Assembly: GCA_050290245.1 (NCBI GenBank) | Contig: JBNKHH010000015.1 | Coordinates: 1 to 55,756, forward strand | Source: JBNKHH01 sp050290245 | Lineage (GTDB): Bacteria; Pseudomonadota; Alphaproteobacteria; Rhodobacterales; Rhodobacteraceae | Length of the DNA: 55,756 bases | Direction of reading: 5' to 3' | Shown here: positions 8,018 through 17,364 of the stretch, one piece after another | Layout: each line of letters opens with the position of its first letter | Numbering within the stretch: position 1 is the first letter of the stretch | The notes under the pieces: generated by a model | What the model was told of the DNA's origin: nothing | Databases searched by the model: none | The model's input: only the letters and a program-made list of their open reading frames with translations | Made by a program: the position numbers and the translations under genes

Positions 8018-9329
8018 CTCTCGCTGCCTTGATGTATTTCATCGGGTTTTGGGGTTCTCCGCCGACACGCACTTCATAGTGGAGGTGGGTACCTGTCGAA
8101 CGTCCGGTGTTTCCCATATCACCGATCCGCTCGCCGCGCGAGACTCTTTGGCCCACCTGGACCCGTATTTTCGACAGGTGTGCGTATCGGGTTTCGAAGC
8201 CGAAATCATGCTTGATCTTGATCAGATTACCATATCCTGACTGTCGCCCGGCGTGAACCACAACACCATCTGCGGTCGCGTGGACCGGAGTTCCGGTCGC
8301 GCCAGCGAAATCGTGCCCCTCGTGCATGCGTCCCCACCGGGGGCCGAATCCGCTTGTCGAACGATAATTGCCCCGTACCGGAAAGCTGAACGGCAGTTTC
8401 TCGGCGGCGATCCGGTAGAGGTTTGCCCGGTCAAGAAGTGTCAACACTTCGTTCGCGCGCTCGGTCAATTCGTCGGGCTCGGCGTCGCCGCTGGTTGAAA
8501 AGGTGATCGGCGTCAGCGGTCCACCCTGGCCGGAATAGCTGCGGCGAACCTGTTCGATGATCGAATCCGTCGGCAGGCCCACAGCCGAGAACATCTCGTC
8601 GATCGGCGTCAGCGAAGTCGCGACGGCATCTTCGATCTGGCTGAAAATGCGTTCGTTACGTTCCGCTTCAAGCTTCTGCTCGAAGGCGACGTCCTCCAGG
8701 ACGGTCTGTGCTTCGGCAACATAGTCGCTCATCTGGTCGCGTTCGCCGGCAAGATCGCCCAGGGCGGCAGTCATGAAGTCCAGCGTCGTCTCCAGGTCCT
8801 GCATTCGCGCCGCATCGGGCTGCGCGGCCTGGTTCTCGGCCAGCTTGGTCTGCAGATTGGCCGTCTCGACGCGGGCCTCGTCGCGCTCTTTCATGGTGTC
8901 ACGCAAGGTCCCGGCGATCACGTCGATCCCGGTCTCCAGCTCGCGGCGGCGGTCTTCCGAAGCCAGTAGACGCGATTGCATCGCCGACACCTCGGCCAGC
9001 GCCACGGCAAAGCGCGACTGCGCATCCGACGCCTCGCGCGCGCGCGCATCGCGCTCGTGGGCCAGTTCGTTCAGACGGGCTTCGTAGACCGCCTGGTCGC
9101 GCAACGCCTGTTCGCGCAGGTCGCCGGCACCAAGACTGTGCATCACCAGGATGGCCGACGATACGATCGTCCAGCCCAAGAGCATCGCGCTTCCCGCGAT
9201 TCCGATAAACTGGGTCCCCGAAGTCAGGCGGATAAAGCGCGTTTCCGTGTCCGAGCGCAAAAACAGCCGTTGTTCGGGGAAGGTGCGTTCCAGCACGGCG
9301 TGAAGTTTGTTGAATCTAGGCAGCGTCAC
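8007..9329 (-). CDS. M23 family metallopeptidase, membrane-anchored
   Basis: Predicted peptidoglycan endopeptidase of 440 residues. A short cytoplasmic N terminus leads into one transmembrane helix (about 42-66), a long Glu/Arg/Gln-rich coiled coil (about 75-235) and a C-terminal LytM/M23 domain (about 310-430). The domain has the zinc-binding features HEGHDFAG and THLHYEV and looks catalytically complete, unlike EnvC-type activators. The family cleaves cross-bridges in the wall. It overlaps the bactofilin gene by 11 bp, which suggests the bactofilin polymer positions this enzyme. The 148-bp upstream region shows no clear operator. Confidence 0.9.
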   Translation of the reverse strand: MTLPRFNKLHAVLERTFPEQRLFLRSDTETRFIRLTSGTQFIGIAGSAMLLGWTIVSSAILVMHSLGAGDLREQALRDQAVYEARLNELAHERDARAREASDAQSRFAVALAEVSAMQSRLLASEDRRRELETGIDVIAGTLRDTMKERDEARVETANLQTKLAENQAAQPDAARMQDLETTLDFMTAALGDLAGERDQMSDYVAEAQTVLEDVAFEQKLEAERNERIFSQIEDAVATSLTPIDEMFSAVGLPTDSIIEQVRRSYSGQGGPLTPITFSTSGDAEPDELTERANEVLTLLDRANLYRIAAEKLPFSFPVRGNYRSTSGFGPRWGRMHEGHDFAGATGTPVHATADGVVVHAGRQSGYGNLIKIKHDFGFETRYAHLSKIRVQVGQRVSRGERIGDMGNTGRSTGTHLHYEVRVGGEPQNPMKYIKAARDVF

Positions 9330-9478
9330 AAGGCCTTTCCCGTACCCTTGACTGAATATGCGTCAGATCCTGTCCCGACCTGCACCCGCAAAGTGTTAGT
9401 CGCTCGAAAAAGATGAGGCAACCATACTATTGGAATCTTTGCCAGTCCGGTGATTTCTGGCGAAATGCCGCCCATTCG

Positions 9479-10297
9479 TCACGCGATCTCGGTTAATGGC
9501 CAGTAAAAATCAGGCGGCAGACCGGCCTCCGCCCGCTTTTCTTCGTTGAAAGGGGGTTTGAGCGGGCCGTGGAAATACCGGCGGACAAGGTCGTGAAAGA
9601 CCGGCTTGGGGTCGAGATTGTCGCGCCCACACAGGAAGTGGAACCATTTCGAGCCATAGGCGACGTGGCCGACTTCTTCGGCATAGATGGTTTCCAGCGC
9701 CTCGACAGCCCGGTCGTCGCCCGCCTTGCGAAACAATTCGATCATGTTGGGGGTAACGTCCAGCCCGCGCGCCTCAAGCACCATCGGCACCACGGCAAGC
9801 CGACCCATAAGGTCGTCGACAGTGTCTTCTGCCGCGCGCCACATCCCCGCATGGGCGGGCAAGGCGCCATAGAAACTGCCCAGCCGTTCAAGACAGCCGC
9901 ATACAAGGTTGAAATGCTTTGCCTCTTCGTCGGCGGCCTTCACCCAGTCATCATAAAATCCCATCGGCATATCCACATGCCCGAAACGTGCGATCACGTC
10001 CCAATGCAGATCGACTGCGTTCAACTCGATATGGGCAACCGCGTGCAACAATGCGATCCGGCCCTGCGGGCTGCCGGGCTTGCGCTTTGGCACGTCGCGC
10101 GGGTCCAAAAGCTCGGGCTTCTCCGGGCGTGCAGGGTGGAGCGGCGGGTTGGCCGTGCCGACCAACAGGTCCTCTCCGGCACCACGGGCGGCAAACCAGG
10201 CGGCCGCATGGCGCCGCGACAGCGCGGTTTTCTCCTGACCGTCAGCGGTGGTCAGAACCTCGCAGGCCATCTCGGTCAGGGGCTTCGGGGCCGGCAT
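9479..10297 (-). CDS. DUF455 family ferritin-like protein
   Basis: Protein of 272 residues of the DUF455 ferritin-like family, whose function is not established. The central part holds Glu and His residues spaced as in a four-helix di-iron bundle: AHIELNAVDLHWD, DEEAKHFNLV and EEVGHVAYG. The start at 10297 is taken because the ATG overlaps the stop codon of bcp by one base (TGATG), a coupling arrangement, and the protein then begins MPAPKPLTEMACE. The link with a peroxiredoxin gene hints at a redox role, but that is inference. Confidence 0.8.
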   Translation of the reverse strand: MPAPKPLTEMACEVLTTADGQEKTALSRRHAAAWFAARGAGEDLLVGTANPPLHPARPEKPELLDPRDVPKRKPGSPQGRIALLHAVAHIELNAVDLHWDVIARFGHVDMPMGFYDDWVKAADEEAKHFNLVCGCLERLGSFYGALPAHAGMWRAAEDTVDDLMGRLAVVPMVLEARGLDVTPNMIELFRKAGDDRAVEALETIYAEEVGHVAYGSKWFHFLCGRDNLDPKPVFHDLVRRYFHGPLKPPFNEEKRAEAGLPPDFYWPLTEIA

Positions 10298-10758
10298 CAA
10301 AGCGCCTTCACGGCGTCCAGCACCTCGGCGGCATGGCCCTTGGCCCTGACCTTGCGCCACTCCCGGACAACCAGGCCTTCGCCGTCGATCAGGAAAGTGG
10401 CGCGCTCGATGCCCATGTAGGTTCGCCCGTACATCTGCTTTTCAACCCAGACGCCATAGCTTTCGCAGACGCCGCCATCGAGGTCTGACGCCAGGACGAC
10501 CCCCAGATCGTATTTCGCAATGAACTTGTCGTGCTTGGCCACACTGTCTTTCGAGACGCCGACAACTGCCACGCCAGCCGCTTCGAATTCCGGCAGGACC
10601 GAGGTGAATTCCTGTGCCTCAAGCGTGCAGCCCGAGGTGTCGTCCTTGGGGTAGAAATACAGAACCACCGCCTTGGGGCGCAACGACGACAGCGAGATTT
10701 CGGCTCCGCCATCCCTGGGCAGGCTGAAGTCCGGGGCGGGTTTTCCGACAAGGCTCAT
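10297..10758 (-). CDS. bcp: Thioredoxin-dependent thiol peroxidase, Bcp/PrxQ family
   Basis: Peroxiredoxin of 153 residues that reduces hydroperoxides. The peroxidatic cysteine is Cys44 in KDDTSGCTLEA. E. coli Bcp has a resolving cysteine five residues later; here that position is Gln49. The only other cysteine is Cys98 (GGVCESYGVW), which corresponds to the non-essential third cysteine of E. coli Bcp. The enzyme may therefore work as a 1-Cys peroxiredoxin or use Cys98. It is the first gene of a pair with the DUF455 gene and is divergent from the YhdP-like gene. Confidence 0.93.
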   Translation of the reverse strand: MSLVGKPAPDFSLPRDGGAEISLSSLRPKAVVLYFYPKDDTSGCTLEAQEFTSVLPEFEAAGVAVVGVSKDSVAKHDKFIAKYDLGVVLASDLDGGVCESYGVWVEKQMYGRTYMGIERATFLIDGEGLVVREWRKVRAKGHAAEVLDAVKAL

Positions 10759-10840
10759 GGTTTCTCCGATGCATAGTGTCTAAATACCTGTTGGGTTTTA
10801 GTACGGAACGTCCGAGAATAAACCCCGGACGAGGGACCGA

Positions 10841-13800
10841 ATGGGCAGGAAAAAGAAAGAACCTCCATCAAAGGCCCGCCCCGCGCCGCGCCGCCGGCGC
10901 CATGGGCGCGTGGGACTTGGCATGGTCATGACTCTGACCTTCGCTGGTCTCCTTTTCCTGCTCTTGTTCCTGTCCCTGTCCGGCCGGACAGTCGTGATAC
11001 CCGAAACGCTGCGGGCCGCTGTCGAGGAGCGGATAAACGGTGATCTTGAGGGCGCGCCTCTATCCCTCGGCGGGATGCGTTTTGGTGTCGGGCGCGATGG
11101 CATTCCGCTCATCTTCCTCGACGATGTCCGTTTCGCCGATCTTGCAGGCGGCGCGGTTGCCGAACTGAACCGGATCGGGGCCTCCCTGTCGCCAAGCCGG
11201 CTTTTGCGCGGCCAGATCGCGGCGTCCAACCTTGCTCTTGCCGGAGCGCAGATCACGGTGCGGCGCGCCGTCGACGGAAGTTTTGCATTCCAGTCCCAGC
11301 AATTGGCGGAGGGCGAAAGCCAGTCGCTGCCCGATCTCCTGGCACGGGTCGACCAGGTTCTGGAAACCGGGGCGCTGGCGTCGCTTGAAGAGGTTCATGC
11401 CGCAGGTGTCGTCATTTCGCTTGAGGATGCCCGCAGCGGCCGCATCTGGCAGGCGACAAATGCCAATGCCGTTTTGCGCAAGACTGCCGATGGTCTGACT
11501 GTCTCGGTGACGTCGGATGTCTTCAATGGCACCGACGATATCGCAGCAGTCCAGCTGTCGTTGTCCCACTCGCGCACCACCGGGCATGCAACTCTCGGCT
11601 TTGCCATGAAGGACATGCCTGCTGCCGACATGGCACTGCAATCGCCGGTGCTGTCATTCCTGGGAGTCCTTGATGCACCGATTTCCGGTTCCGTGCGCAC
11701 CGAACTGGATGAAACGGGCAACCTCGCATCATTTGCAGGGACGCTGGACATCGCGGCGGGCGCACTTCAGCCTGCGGAAAACATTCCCCGCGCCGAGTTC
11801 GACAAGGCCAAGGCCTATCTGACCTACGACGCCAATCAGAGGCGCATCGATTTCACTGAGCTTTCGATCACAAGCGATCAGCTCAACCTTGTCGCCACCG
11901 GAAAAAGTTATCTCAGCGAACTCGACGGTCCGTGGCCCCGCGCCTTCCTGGGCCAATTCCGCGTCGACAAGCTGGACTATGGCGGAGAAGGCGTCTTGCA
12001 GGGCGCCGTATCGCTCAATGACATCCGTGCCGACCTTCGGCTCAGGCTTGATCCTTTCGTCGTCGAGCTCGGCCAGGTCGCCGTCAACGACCCGGAAGGA
12101 TTGGTCACCGCGTCCGGCCGCATCGAGGCTGCTGACGGGGGCTGGCATGTGGCGGTGGATGCCCAAGCTGATCAGGTAAGCTCCGAACGCGTCATGGCCT
12201 TTTGGCCGCTGCGGGTCTCTCCGATCACCCGTGGCTGGCTCAGCCGAAACCTGCGCGAAGGGGTGGTTCGAAATCCCGCGTTCGCGGTGCGTTTTCACAC
12301 CGGCGAGAAACCCGACGCTTCCATGAGTTTTCTCTTTGATGGCGGGGTTGCGCGACTTCTTCCCGACATGCCGCTTCTGACCGACGCCAGTGGCCGCGCG
12401 ACCATGGGCGATCACCGGTTCATGCTTACACTTCTGAACGGCGAGGTCGATAGTGGTGCGGGCGGTCAGGTGGATTTGTCCGGTTCCGTTTTCGCGGTGC
12501 CCGACGTGCGTCCCCGCCCAGCTGAGGCGGTGATCGATATAGCTGCGACCGGGACGCTCACGGATACATTGAGCATTCTGAACAATCCTCCGTTACGTAT
12601 CATGGACCGCGCCAAACGGCCCGTGGACATCGCCGAAGCAAAGTCGGACGTGCGTGCTACTGTCCGCCTGCCGTTGAAAAAGAAGCTGGACGGCCACGAG
12701 GTCGCCTATGACGTCACGGCCGACTTGACTGATGTCTCGACGTCAAACCTGGTCCAGGGCCGAGAATTCACCGCTCGGTCTCTGGCTCTGGTCGCCGATA
12801 ACACCCTGGTCGGGCTGGATGGCGAGGCGACGCTGGACGGTGTGCCGCTCAGCGCCAGCTGGCGACAGCCGCTCGGCGAAAAGGCCAAACAGGGCGGCGT
12901 CGTCACCGGCACCGTATCGCTTTCGCAAGCTGCAATGGAGGCCTTCGACATCCCTCTGCCCGACGGCATGATCAGTGGCACCGGGCGCAGCAGCTATAGC
13001 CTTGTCCTGCCAACCGATGCCCCCCCGAGATTGTTCCTTTCGTCGTCGCTCAGCGGATTGGACCTGAATCTATCCTCAGTCGGTTGGACAAAACCGGCGC
13101 GAGAGCAAGGCGCACTCAGGGTTGAGGCGACGCTTGGAGCAGTGCCAAGGGTCGACCTCTTGGAACTTGAAAGCGCAGGTCTCGGGCTCGAGGGGGATAT
13201 CAGCCTGACCGAGTCCGGGTTCTCCCAGGCCGAATTCTCGCGCGTTCGGATCGGGGAGTGGCTCGACGCCCCGGTTACACTGACCTCCCGCGGCAGCGAT
13301 GAGCCGCCCTCAATCGCCTTGACCGGCGGGCAATTTGACCTGCGCAAATACGATCCCGCATCCTCCGGTGGGTCCCGCGACGGAGCCGGCATCGGGCGCG
13401 GCGGCAGCCCGATCGATATCCAACTGGATCGCCTGATCGTGTCCGACAGCCTGGCGCTGGTCCCGGTCACCGGTCGACTTGAACCGACGTCCCTCGGGCT
13501 GGCGGGGGATTTTCGGGGCCGCGTCAACGGCAACACACCGATCCTGGGAAGCCTGGCACCTGCCAACGCAGGAACAGCCATCCGCATCCAATCGGCAGAT
13601 GCCGCCGGGGTGCTGAGGGACGCCGGGCTCACACCCAATGCCAACGACGGCGATCTTGACCTGGTTCTCACCCCGGTCAGCGGTTCGCCGGGGACGTATA
13701 ACGGAGAATTCCTGATCCAGGATTTCCGCCTTCGAAAGGCGCCTTTGATGGCTGATCTGCTGGACGCCATCAGTGTCGTTGGCCTGTTGAACCAGCTCGA

Positions 13801-14146
13801 AGGGCCAGGGATCAAGTTCGCCTCTCTGGACGGAAAGTTCCGCCTGACCCGTCAGCGCCTGACCTTGATCGAAGCTGCAGCCGTCGGAGGCTCGCTGGGG
13901 ATATCGGCAGACGGCATCTATGACTTCGGTACCAAGACCATGGATTTTCGCGGTGTCATCTCTCCAGTCTATTTCCTGAACGGCGTCGGTTCAATTCTGA
14001 CGCGGCGGGGGGAAGGTTTGTTTGGTTTCAATTACCGGATGACGGGCGCGGTCGATGATCCCGAGGTCCGAGTGAACCCGCTTTCCATCTTCACACCGGG
14101 CGCATTTCGTCAGATATTCCGCCGCTCTCCACCCGGTTCTGAATAG
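10841..14146 (+). CDS. YhdP/AsmA-like envelope protein (DUF3971 + AsmA C-terminal)
   Basis: Very long protein of 1101 residues with a basic cytoplasmic N terminus, one transmembrane helix (about 28-49) and a periplasmic region made almost wholly of beta-rich repeats. The C-terminal part (about 930-1080, with GSLGISADGIYDFGTKTMDFRG) matches the AsmA-like C-terminal domain, and the overall plan is that of the YhdP family. YhdP, TamB and related proteins are large bridge-like proteins implicated in moving phospholipids to the outer membrane; applying that role here is inference from family. It starts 82 bp from divergent bcp and ends 7 bp before queA. Confidence 0.8.
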   Translation: MGRKKKEPPSKARPAPRRRRHGRVGLGMVMTLTFAGLLFLLLFLSLSGRTVVIPETLRAAVEERINGDLEGAPLSLGGMRFGVGRDGIPLIFLDDVRFADLAGGAVAELNRIGASLSPSRLLRGQIAASNLALAGAQITVRRAVDGSFAFQSQQLAEGESQSLPDLLARVDQVLETGALASLEEVHAAGVVISLEDARSGRIWQATNANAVLRKTADGLTVSVTSDVFNGTDDIAAVQLSLSHSRTTGHATLGFAMKDMPAADMALQSPVLSFLGVLDAPISGSVRTELDETGNLASFAGTLDIAAGALQPAENIPRAEFDKAKAYLTYDANQRRIDFTELSITSDQLNLVATGKSYLSELDGPWPRAFLGQFRVDKLDYGGEGVLQGAVSLNDIRADLRLRLDPFVVELGQVAVNDPEGLVTASGRIEAADGGWHVAVDAQADQVSSERVMAFWPLRVSPITRGWLSRNLREGVVRNPAFAVRFHTGEKPDASMSFLFDGGVARLLPDMPLLTDASGRATMGDHRFMLTLLNGEVDSGAGGQVDLSGSVFAVPDVRPRPAEAVIDIAATGTLTDTLSILNNPPLRIMDRAKRPVDIAEAKSDVRATVRLPLKKKLDGHEVAYDVTADLTDVSTSNLVQGREFTARSLALVADNTLVGLDGEATLDGVPLSASWRQPLGEKAKQGGVVTGTVSLSQAAMEAFDIPLPDGMISGTGRSSYSLVLPTDAPPRLFLSSSLSGLDLNLSSVGWTKPAREQGALRVEATLGAVPRVDLLELESAGLGLEGDISLTESGFSQAEFSRVRIGEWLDAPVTLTSRGSDEPPSIALTGGQFDLRKYDPASSGGSRDGAGIGRGGSPIDIQLDRLIVSDSLALVPVTGRLEPTSLGLAGDFRGRVNGNTPILGSLAPANAGTAIRIQSADAAGVLRDAGLTPNANDGDLDLVLTPVSGSPGTYNGEFLIQDFRLRKAPLMADLLDAISVVGLLNQLEGPGIKFASLDGKFRLTRQRLTLIEAAAVGGSLGISADGIYDFGTKTMDFRGVISPVYFLNGVGSILTRRGEGLFGFNYRMTGAVDDPEVRVNPLSIFTPGAFRQIFRRSPPGSE

Positions 14147-14153
14147 GCGCCCA

Positions 14154-15209
14154 ATGAAACTGTCGGATTTCGATTTCCAGTTGCCCGAGCGATTGATCGC
14201 GACGCGCCCCGCGCGACCCCGGTCCTCGTCCAGATTGCTCGTCGCAACGCCGGACCGGATGACCGATGCGCGCTCGATCGACTTGCCGCGCTTCCTGAGG
14301 CCCGGGGACAGGCTGGTCTTGAACGACACCAAGGTCATTCCCGCCCGCCTTTCCGGGATGCGCACCCGAGACGGCGAGGCCGGTCCGAGCCAGGCCCGCA
14401 TTGCGACGACCCTGCTTGCCCCGCGCGCGGACGGAACTTGGTCGGCCCTGCTTAAGCCGCTGAAGAAAGTGAGGGACGGTGAAACCATCCGGTTTTCCGA
14501 CAGCCTGTCGGCCACGGTCGTCGGGCGCGAAGAGGGGGCGGGGCACCTGCGTTTCAACCTCGAAGGCGACGACTTTGACGCCGCCCTTGCCCAAACCGGG
14601 GCCATGCCGCTGCCGCCCTACATCGAGGGGCGTCGCGCTGCGGACGCACAAGACCGCGAGGATTATCAAACCATTTGGGCCCGGGAAACCGGAGCTGTCG
14701 CTGCCCCGACCGCCTCGCTTCATTTCGATGATGCCCTGATGGCTGCGCTGGCAGAACGTGGCGTGGAATACAGTTTCGTCACACTGCACGTCGGGGCGGG
14801 GACTTTCCTGCCGGTCAAGACCGACAACATCAGCGATCACAAGATGCATGCGGAGCGCGGTGAGATCACGGCGCAGGCCGCAGAGGACATAAATTCAACC
14901 CGCGCGGCGGGTGGGCGCGTCATCCCCGTCGGCACAACCTCTCTCAGGCTGATCGAATCCGCGGCCGGGTCGGACGGAACACTCTCTGCCTGGTCTGGGT
15001 CGACAGACATCTTCATCACGCCCGGCTACCGTTTCAGGATTGCCGACGCCCTGGTGACGAATTTCCACCTGCCGAAGTCCACACTCATGATGCTGGTCTC
15101 CGCGTTGATGGGCCGCGAGCGTATTCACGACATTTATCAACACGCCGTTTCAGAGAATTACCGCTTCTTTTCATACGGCGACGCGTCGTTGCTCTTGCCG
15201 AAAGGTTGA
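14154..15209 (+). CDS. queA: tRNA preQ1(34) S-adenosylmethionine ribosyltransferase-isomerase
   Basis: QueA, 351 residues, transfers and isomerises the ribosyl part of SAM onto preQ1 at tRNA position 34 to give epoxyqueuosine. Family hallmarks include the N-terminal FDFQLPERLIATRPA, LPPYI near the middle, HVGAGTFLPV and the C-terminal NFHLPKSTLMMLVSALMG. Length is standard. It follows the YhdP-like gene by 7 bp and is probably cotranscribed with it, though no functional link is obvious. No tgt is present in the window. Confidence 0.96.
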   Translation: MKLSDFDFQLPERLIATRPARPRSSSRLLVATPDRMTDARSIDLPRFLRPGDRLVLNDTKVIPARLSGMRTRDGEAGPSQARIATTLLAPRADGTWSALLKPLKKVRDGETIRFSDSLSATVVGREEGAGHLRFNLEGDDFDAALAQTGAMPLPPYIEGRRAADAQDREDYQTIWARETGAVAAPTASLHFDDALMAALAERGVEYSFVTLHVGAGTFLPVKTDNISDHKMHAERGEITAQAAEDINSTRAAGGRVIPVGTTSLRLIESAAGSDGTLSAWSGSTDIFITPGYRFRIADALVTNFHLPKSTLMMLVSALMGRERIHDIYQHAVSENYRFFSYGDASLLLPKG

Positions 15210-15289
15210 AACCGACAGAGTCTGTCGTAGATGGACATGTCGCACCGCCATATCGAGACTAGGCGGCTTGCACGACTTGGAGAACGCCG

Positions 15290-16570
15290 ATGTGGCAGGT
15301 CATGAAAAGCGCCTGGGCGCTGCTTTTGGGAATATTGCTCTTGATGGTCGGCAACGGTCTTCAGGGCTCGCTCATGGGCATCCGGGGGGCGATCGAGAAT
15401 TTTTCGACGCTCGACATGTCGCTGATTACGTCGGCCTATTTCATCGGCTTCCTGTTCGGTTCGCGCATGGCACCGGAAATGATCCGCCGGGTCGGTCATG
15501 TTCGCGTCTTCGCTGCGCTTGGTTCCTTCATCTCGGCGGTGCTGATCCTTTACCCCACCATCACCGAACCCTGGGCCTGGATCGTCCTGCGCGTCATCTT
15601 CGGTTTTTCATTCTCGGGCGTCTACGTCACGGCGGAAAGCTGGCTGAACAACGCCTCGACCAACGAAACCCGGGGCAAGGCCCTGTCGATGTACATGATC
15701 GTGCAGATGCTGGGCGTCGTCGCCGCGCAGGGCCTATTGAACGTGGCGGACCCGGCCGGCTTTGTCCTGTTCGTCATCCCCTCGGTGCTGGTCTCTCTAT
15801 CGTTCGCCCCGATTCTTTTGGCGGCGACGCCAACCCCGGCTTTCGATACCACCAAGGCGATGAGCCTTGTTGAGCTTTATCGCACCTCTCCGACGGGGAT
15901 CGTCGGTATGTTCCTCATGGGCTTCGTCTTTTCGGCCCAGTTCGGCATGGCCTCGATCTATGGCTCCCTCGCCGGACTCAGCGTCGCCCAGATTTCGCTT
16001 TTCATCTCTTCGATCTTCTTCGGGGGGTTGGTTCTGCAATACCCGATCGGCTGGTTCTCGGACCGGATGGACAGGCGTGTCCTGATCTTGATCGCCGCGA
16101 TCATTGGCGCCGCCGCCGCCTTCCTGGGCTGGGCTTTCGGTGAGACGTTCACTGTTCTTCTTGTCGCGGGCTTCCTGATGGGCGGCGTGTCGAACCCGCT
16201 CTACGCCCTCTTGATCGCCTACACCAACGACTATCTCAGCACCGATGATATGGCCGCAGCCTCGGGCGGGCTGATCTTCGTGAACGGCATGGCGGCCATC
16301 GTTGGTCCGATCGTGACGGGTTGGGCCATGGGTGTCTTTGGGCCGCCGGGCTTCTGGCTCTATTTGATGCTCGTCATGCTGGTTCTGTCCGCCTATGTCG
16401 CCTTCCGGATGACGCAACGCGCGTCGCTTTATTCCGAGGAAGAAGACTACGACGCGGCCGCCTACGCGCCGATGTTTCCCGCATCCACACCCGTTGCCGC
16501 TGAGGCAGCAACGGAATTCTATGCCGAAAATGTCGAAAATCTCGACGAAGCGCAGGGCGAGGTCGACTAA
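15290..16570 (+). CDS. MFS transporter (YcaD-like)
   Basis: Major facilitator of 426 residues with twelve hydrophobic segments and a cytoplasmic acidic tail (about 385-426, rich in Glu, Asp, Ala). The segment VTAESWLNNASTNETRGKAL after helix 4 resembles the E. coli YcaD branch, whose substrates are not well established. GGAG upstream of ATG supports the start. The gap after queA contains a small palindrome, CGACAGA-G-TCTGTCG (15213-15227), which could be an operator but is not assigned. The direction of transport is unknown. Confidence 0.8.
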   Translation: MWQVMKSAWALLLGILLLMVGNGLQGSLMGIRGAIENFSTLDMSLITSAYFIGFLFGSRMAPEMIRRVGHVRVFAALGSFISAVLILYPTITEPWAWIVLRVIFGFSFSGVYVTAESWLNNASTNETRGKALSMYMIVQMLGVVAAQGLLNVADPAGFVLFVIPSVLVSLSFAPILLAATPTPAFDTTKAMSLVELYRTSPTGIVGMFLMGFVFSAQFGMASIYGSLAGLSVAQISLFISSIFFGGLVLQYPIGWFSDRMDRRVLILIAAIIGAAAAFLGWAFGETFTVLLVAGFLMGGVSNPLYALLIAYTNDYLSTDDMAAASGGLIFVNGMAAIVGPIVTGWAMGVFGPPGFWLYLMLVMLVLSAYVAFRMTQRASLYSEEEDYDAAAYAPMFPASTPVAAEAATEFYAENVENLDEAQGEVD

Positions 16571-16649
16571 AGGCTTGATCGAATATGAAGAAATTGTAAC
16601 GATTCGTTTTATCCTGGGGGAAAGCAGGTGACAGGGAAGGGCGCTCGGC

Positions 16650-17234
16650 ATGGCACACCCCGACGAAATTCTTGGCTTTTGGCTGGACGAGATCGGTCCC
16701 AAGGGCTGGTACAATGGCAGCGAAGAGCTGGACCAGACGATCCGCGACAGGTTCGGGGACGTGTATAACCGGGCATGCGAAGGCTCGCTTTCGCTCTGGC
16801 TGACTTACCCGACCGGTACGCTGGCCTACATCATTCTGACGGATCAGTTCCCCCGCAACATGTTTCGAGACACGGCCAAGGCCTTTGCGGCGGACGGCAT
16901 CGCGCGGGCGGCAGCCAAGGCGGCGATCTCAAAGGGCTGGGATACGAAGATAGACGAACCGGCGCGGCAGTTCTTTTACCTGCCTTTAATGCATTCGGAA
17001 TGCCTGTCCGACCAGGACCGCGCCGTGCGGCTGATCGCGACCCGTATGCCCGAAGCGGGCGCGTCGAACCTCTTGCACGCCAAGGCACATCGCGAAGTCA
17101 TACGCCAATTCGGACGGTTCCCGTTCCGTAACCAGGCTCTGGCGCGCGAGACACCTGCAGCCGAGGCAGAGTTTCTTGAAGGCGGCGGCTATGGCGCAAC
17201 CGTCGAGCGGCTGAAGGCGGACGTGGCCGCCTGA
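16650..17234 (+). CDS. DUF924 family protein
   Basis: Soluble protein of 194 residues that matches the DUF924 family, alpha-helical and TPR-like, of unknown biochemical role. Recognisable stretches are the N-terminal ILGFWLDEIGPKGWY, the central LILTDQFPRNMFR, and FFYLPLMHSE. These conserved blocks are near full length, so the gene looks intact. GGGAAGGG precedes the ATG. It lies 79 bp after the MFS gene and 130 bp before lpdA. Confidence 0.85.
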   Translation: MAHPDEILGFWLDEIGPKGWYNGSEELDQTIRDRFGDVYNRACEGSLSLWLTYPTGTLAYIILTDQFPRNMFRDTAKAFAADGIARAAAKAAISKGWDTKIDEPARQFFYLPLMHSECLSDQDRAVRLIATRMPEAGASNLLHAKAHREVIRQFGRFPFRNQALARETPAAEAEFLEGGGYGATVERLKADVAA

Positions 17235-17275
17235 TCGGTGGCGTATGACCCGGGCTTGTCATAGCGGGTATTCCG

Positions 17276-17303
17276 AATTGTCATCTCATGCCCGATGACA
17301 ATT
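17276..17303. promoter_or_regulatory. 28-bp palindrome upstream of lpdA
   Basis: Perfect 10-bp inverted repeat AATTGTCATC (17276-17285) and GATGACAATT (17294-17303) with an 8-bp spacer. A further TTGTCAT copy lies about 21 bp upstream (17257-17263). Size and symmetry fit a dimeric repressor or activator site for lpdA. No regulator is assigned; GntR-type proteins often bind TTGTC/GACAA half sites, but that is only a suggestion. Confidence 0.5.
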
Positions 17304-17320
17304 GGCCTGATTTGTGGCAG

Positions 17321-17349
17321 ATAGTTTAACGTCAAACTATTTTTATTTT
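17321..17349 (+). promoter_or_regulatory. Hairpin plus T run just before the lpdA ribosome site
   Basis: Inverted repeat ATAGTTT (17321-17327) and AAACTAT (17334-17340) with a 6-nt loop, followed at once by TTTTATTTT and then the lpdA ribosome site GGGGAGGAG. It has the layout of a weak intrinsic terminator inside the leader, so attenuation is possible. An AT-rich operator is an alternative. Confidence 0.4.
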
Positions 17350-17364
17350 GGGGAGGAGAAACCC

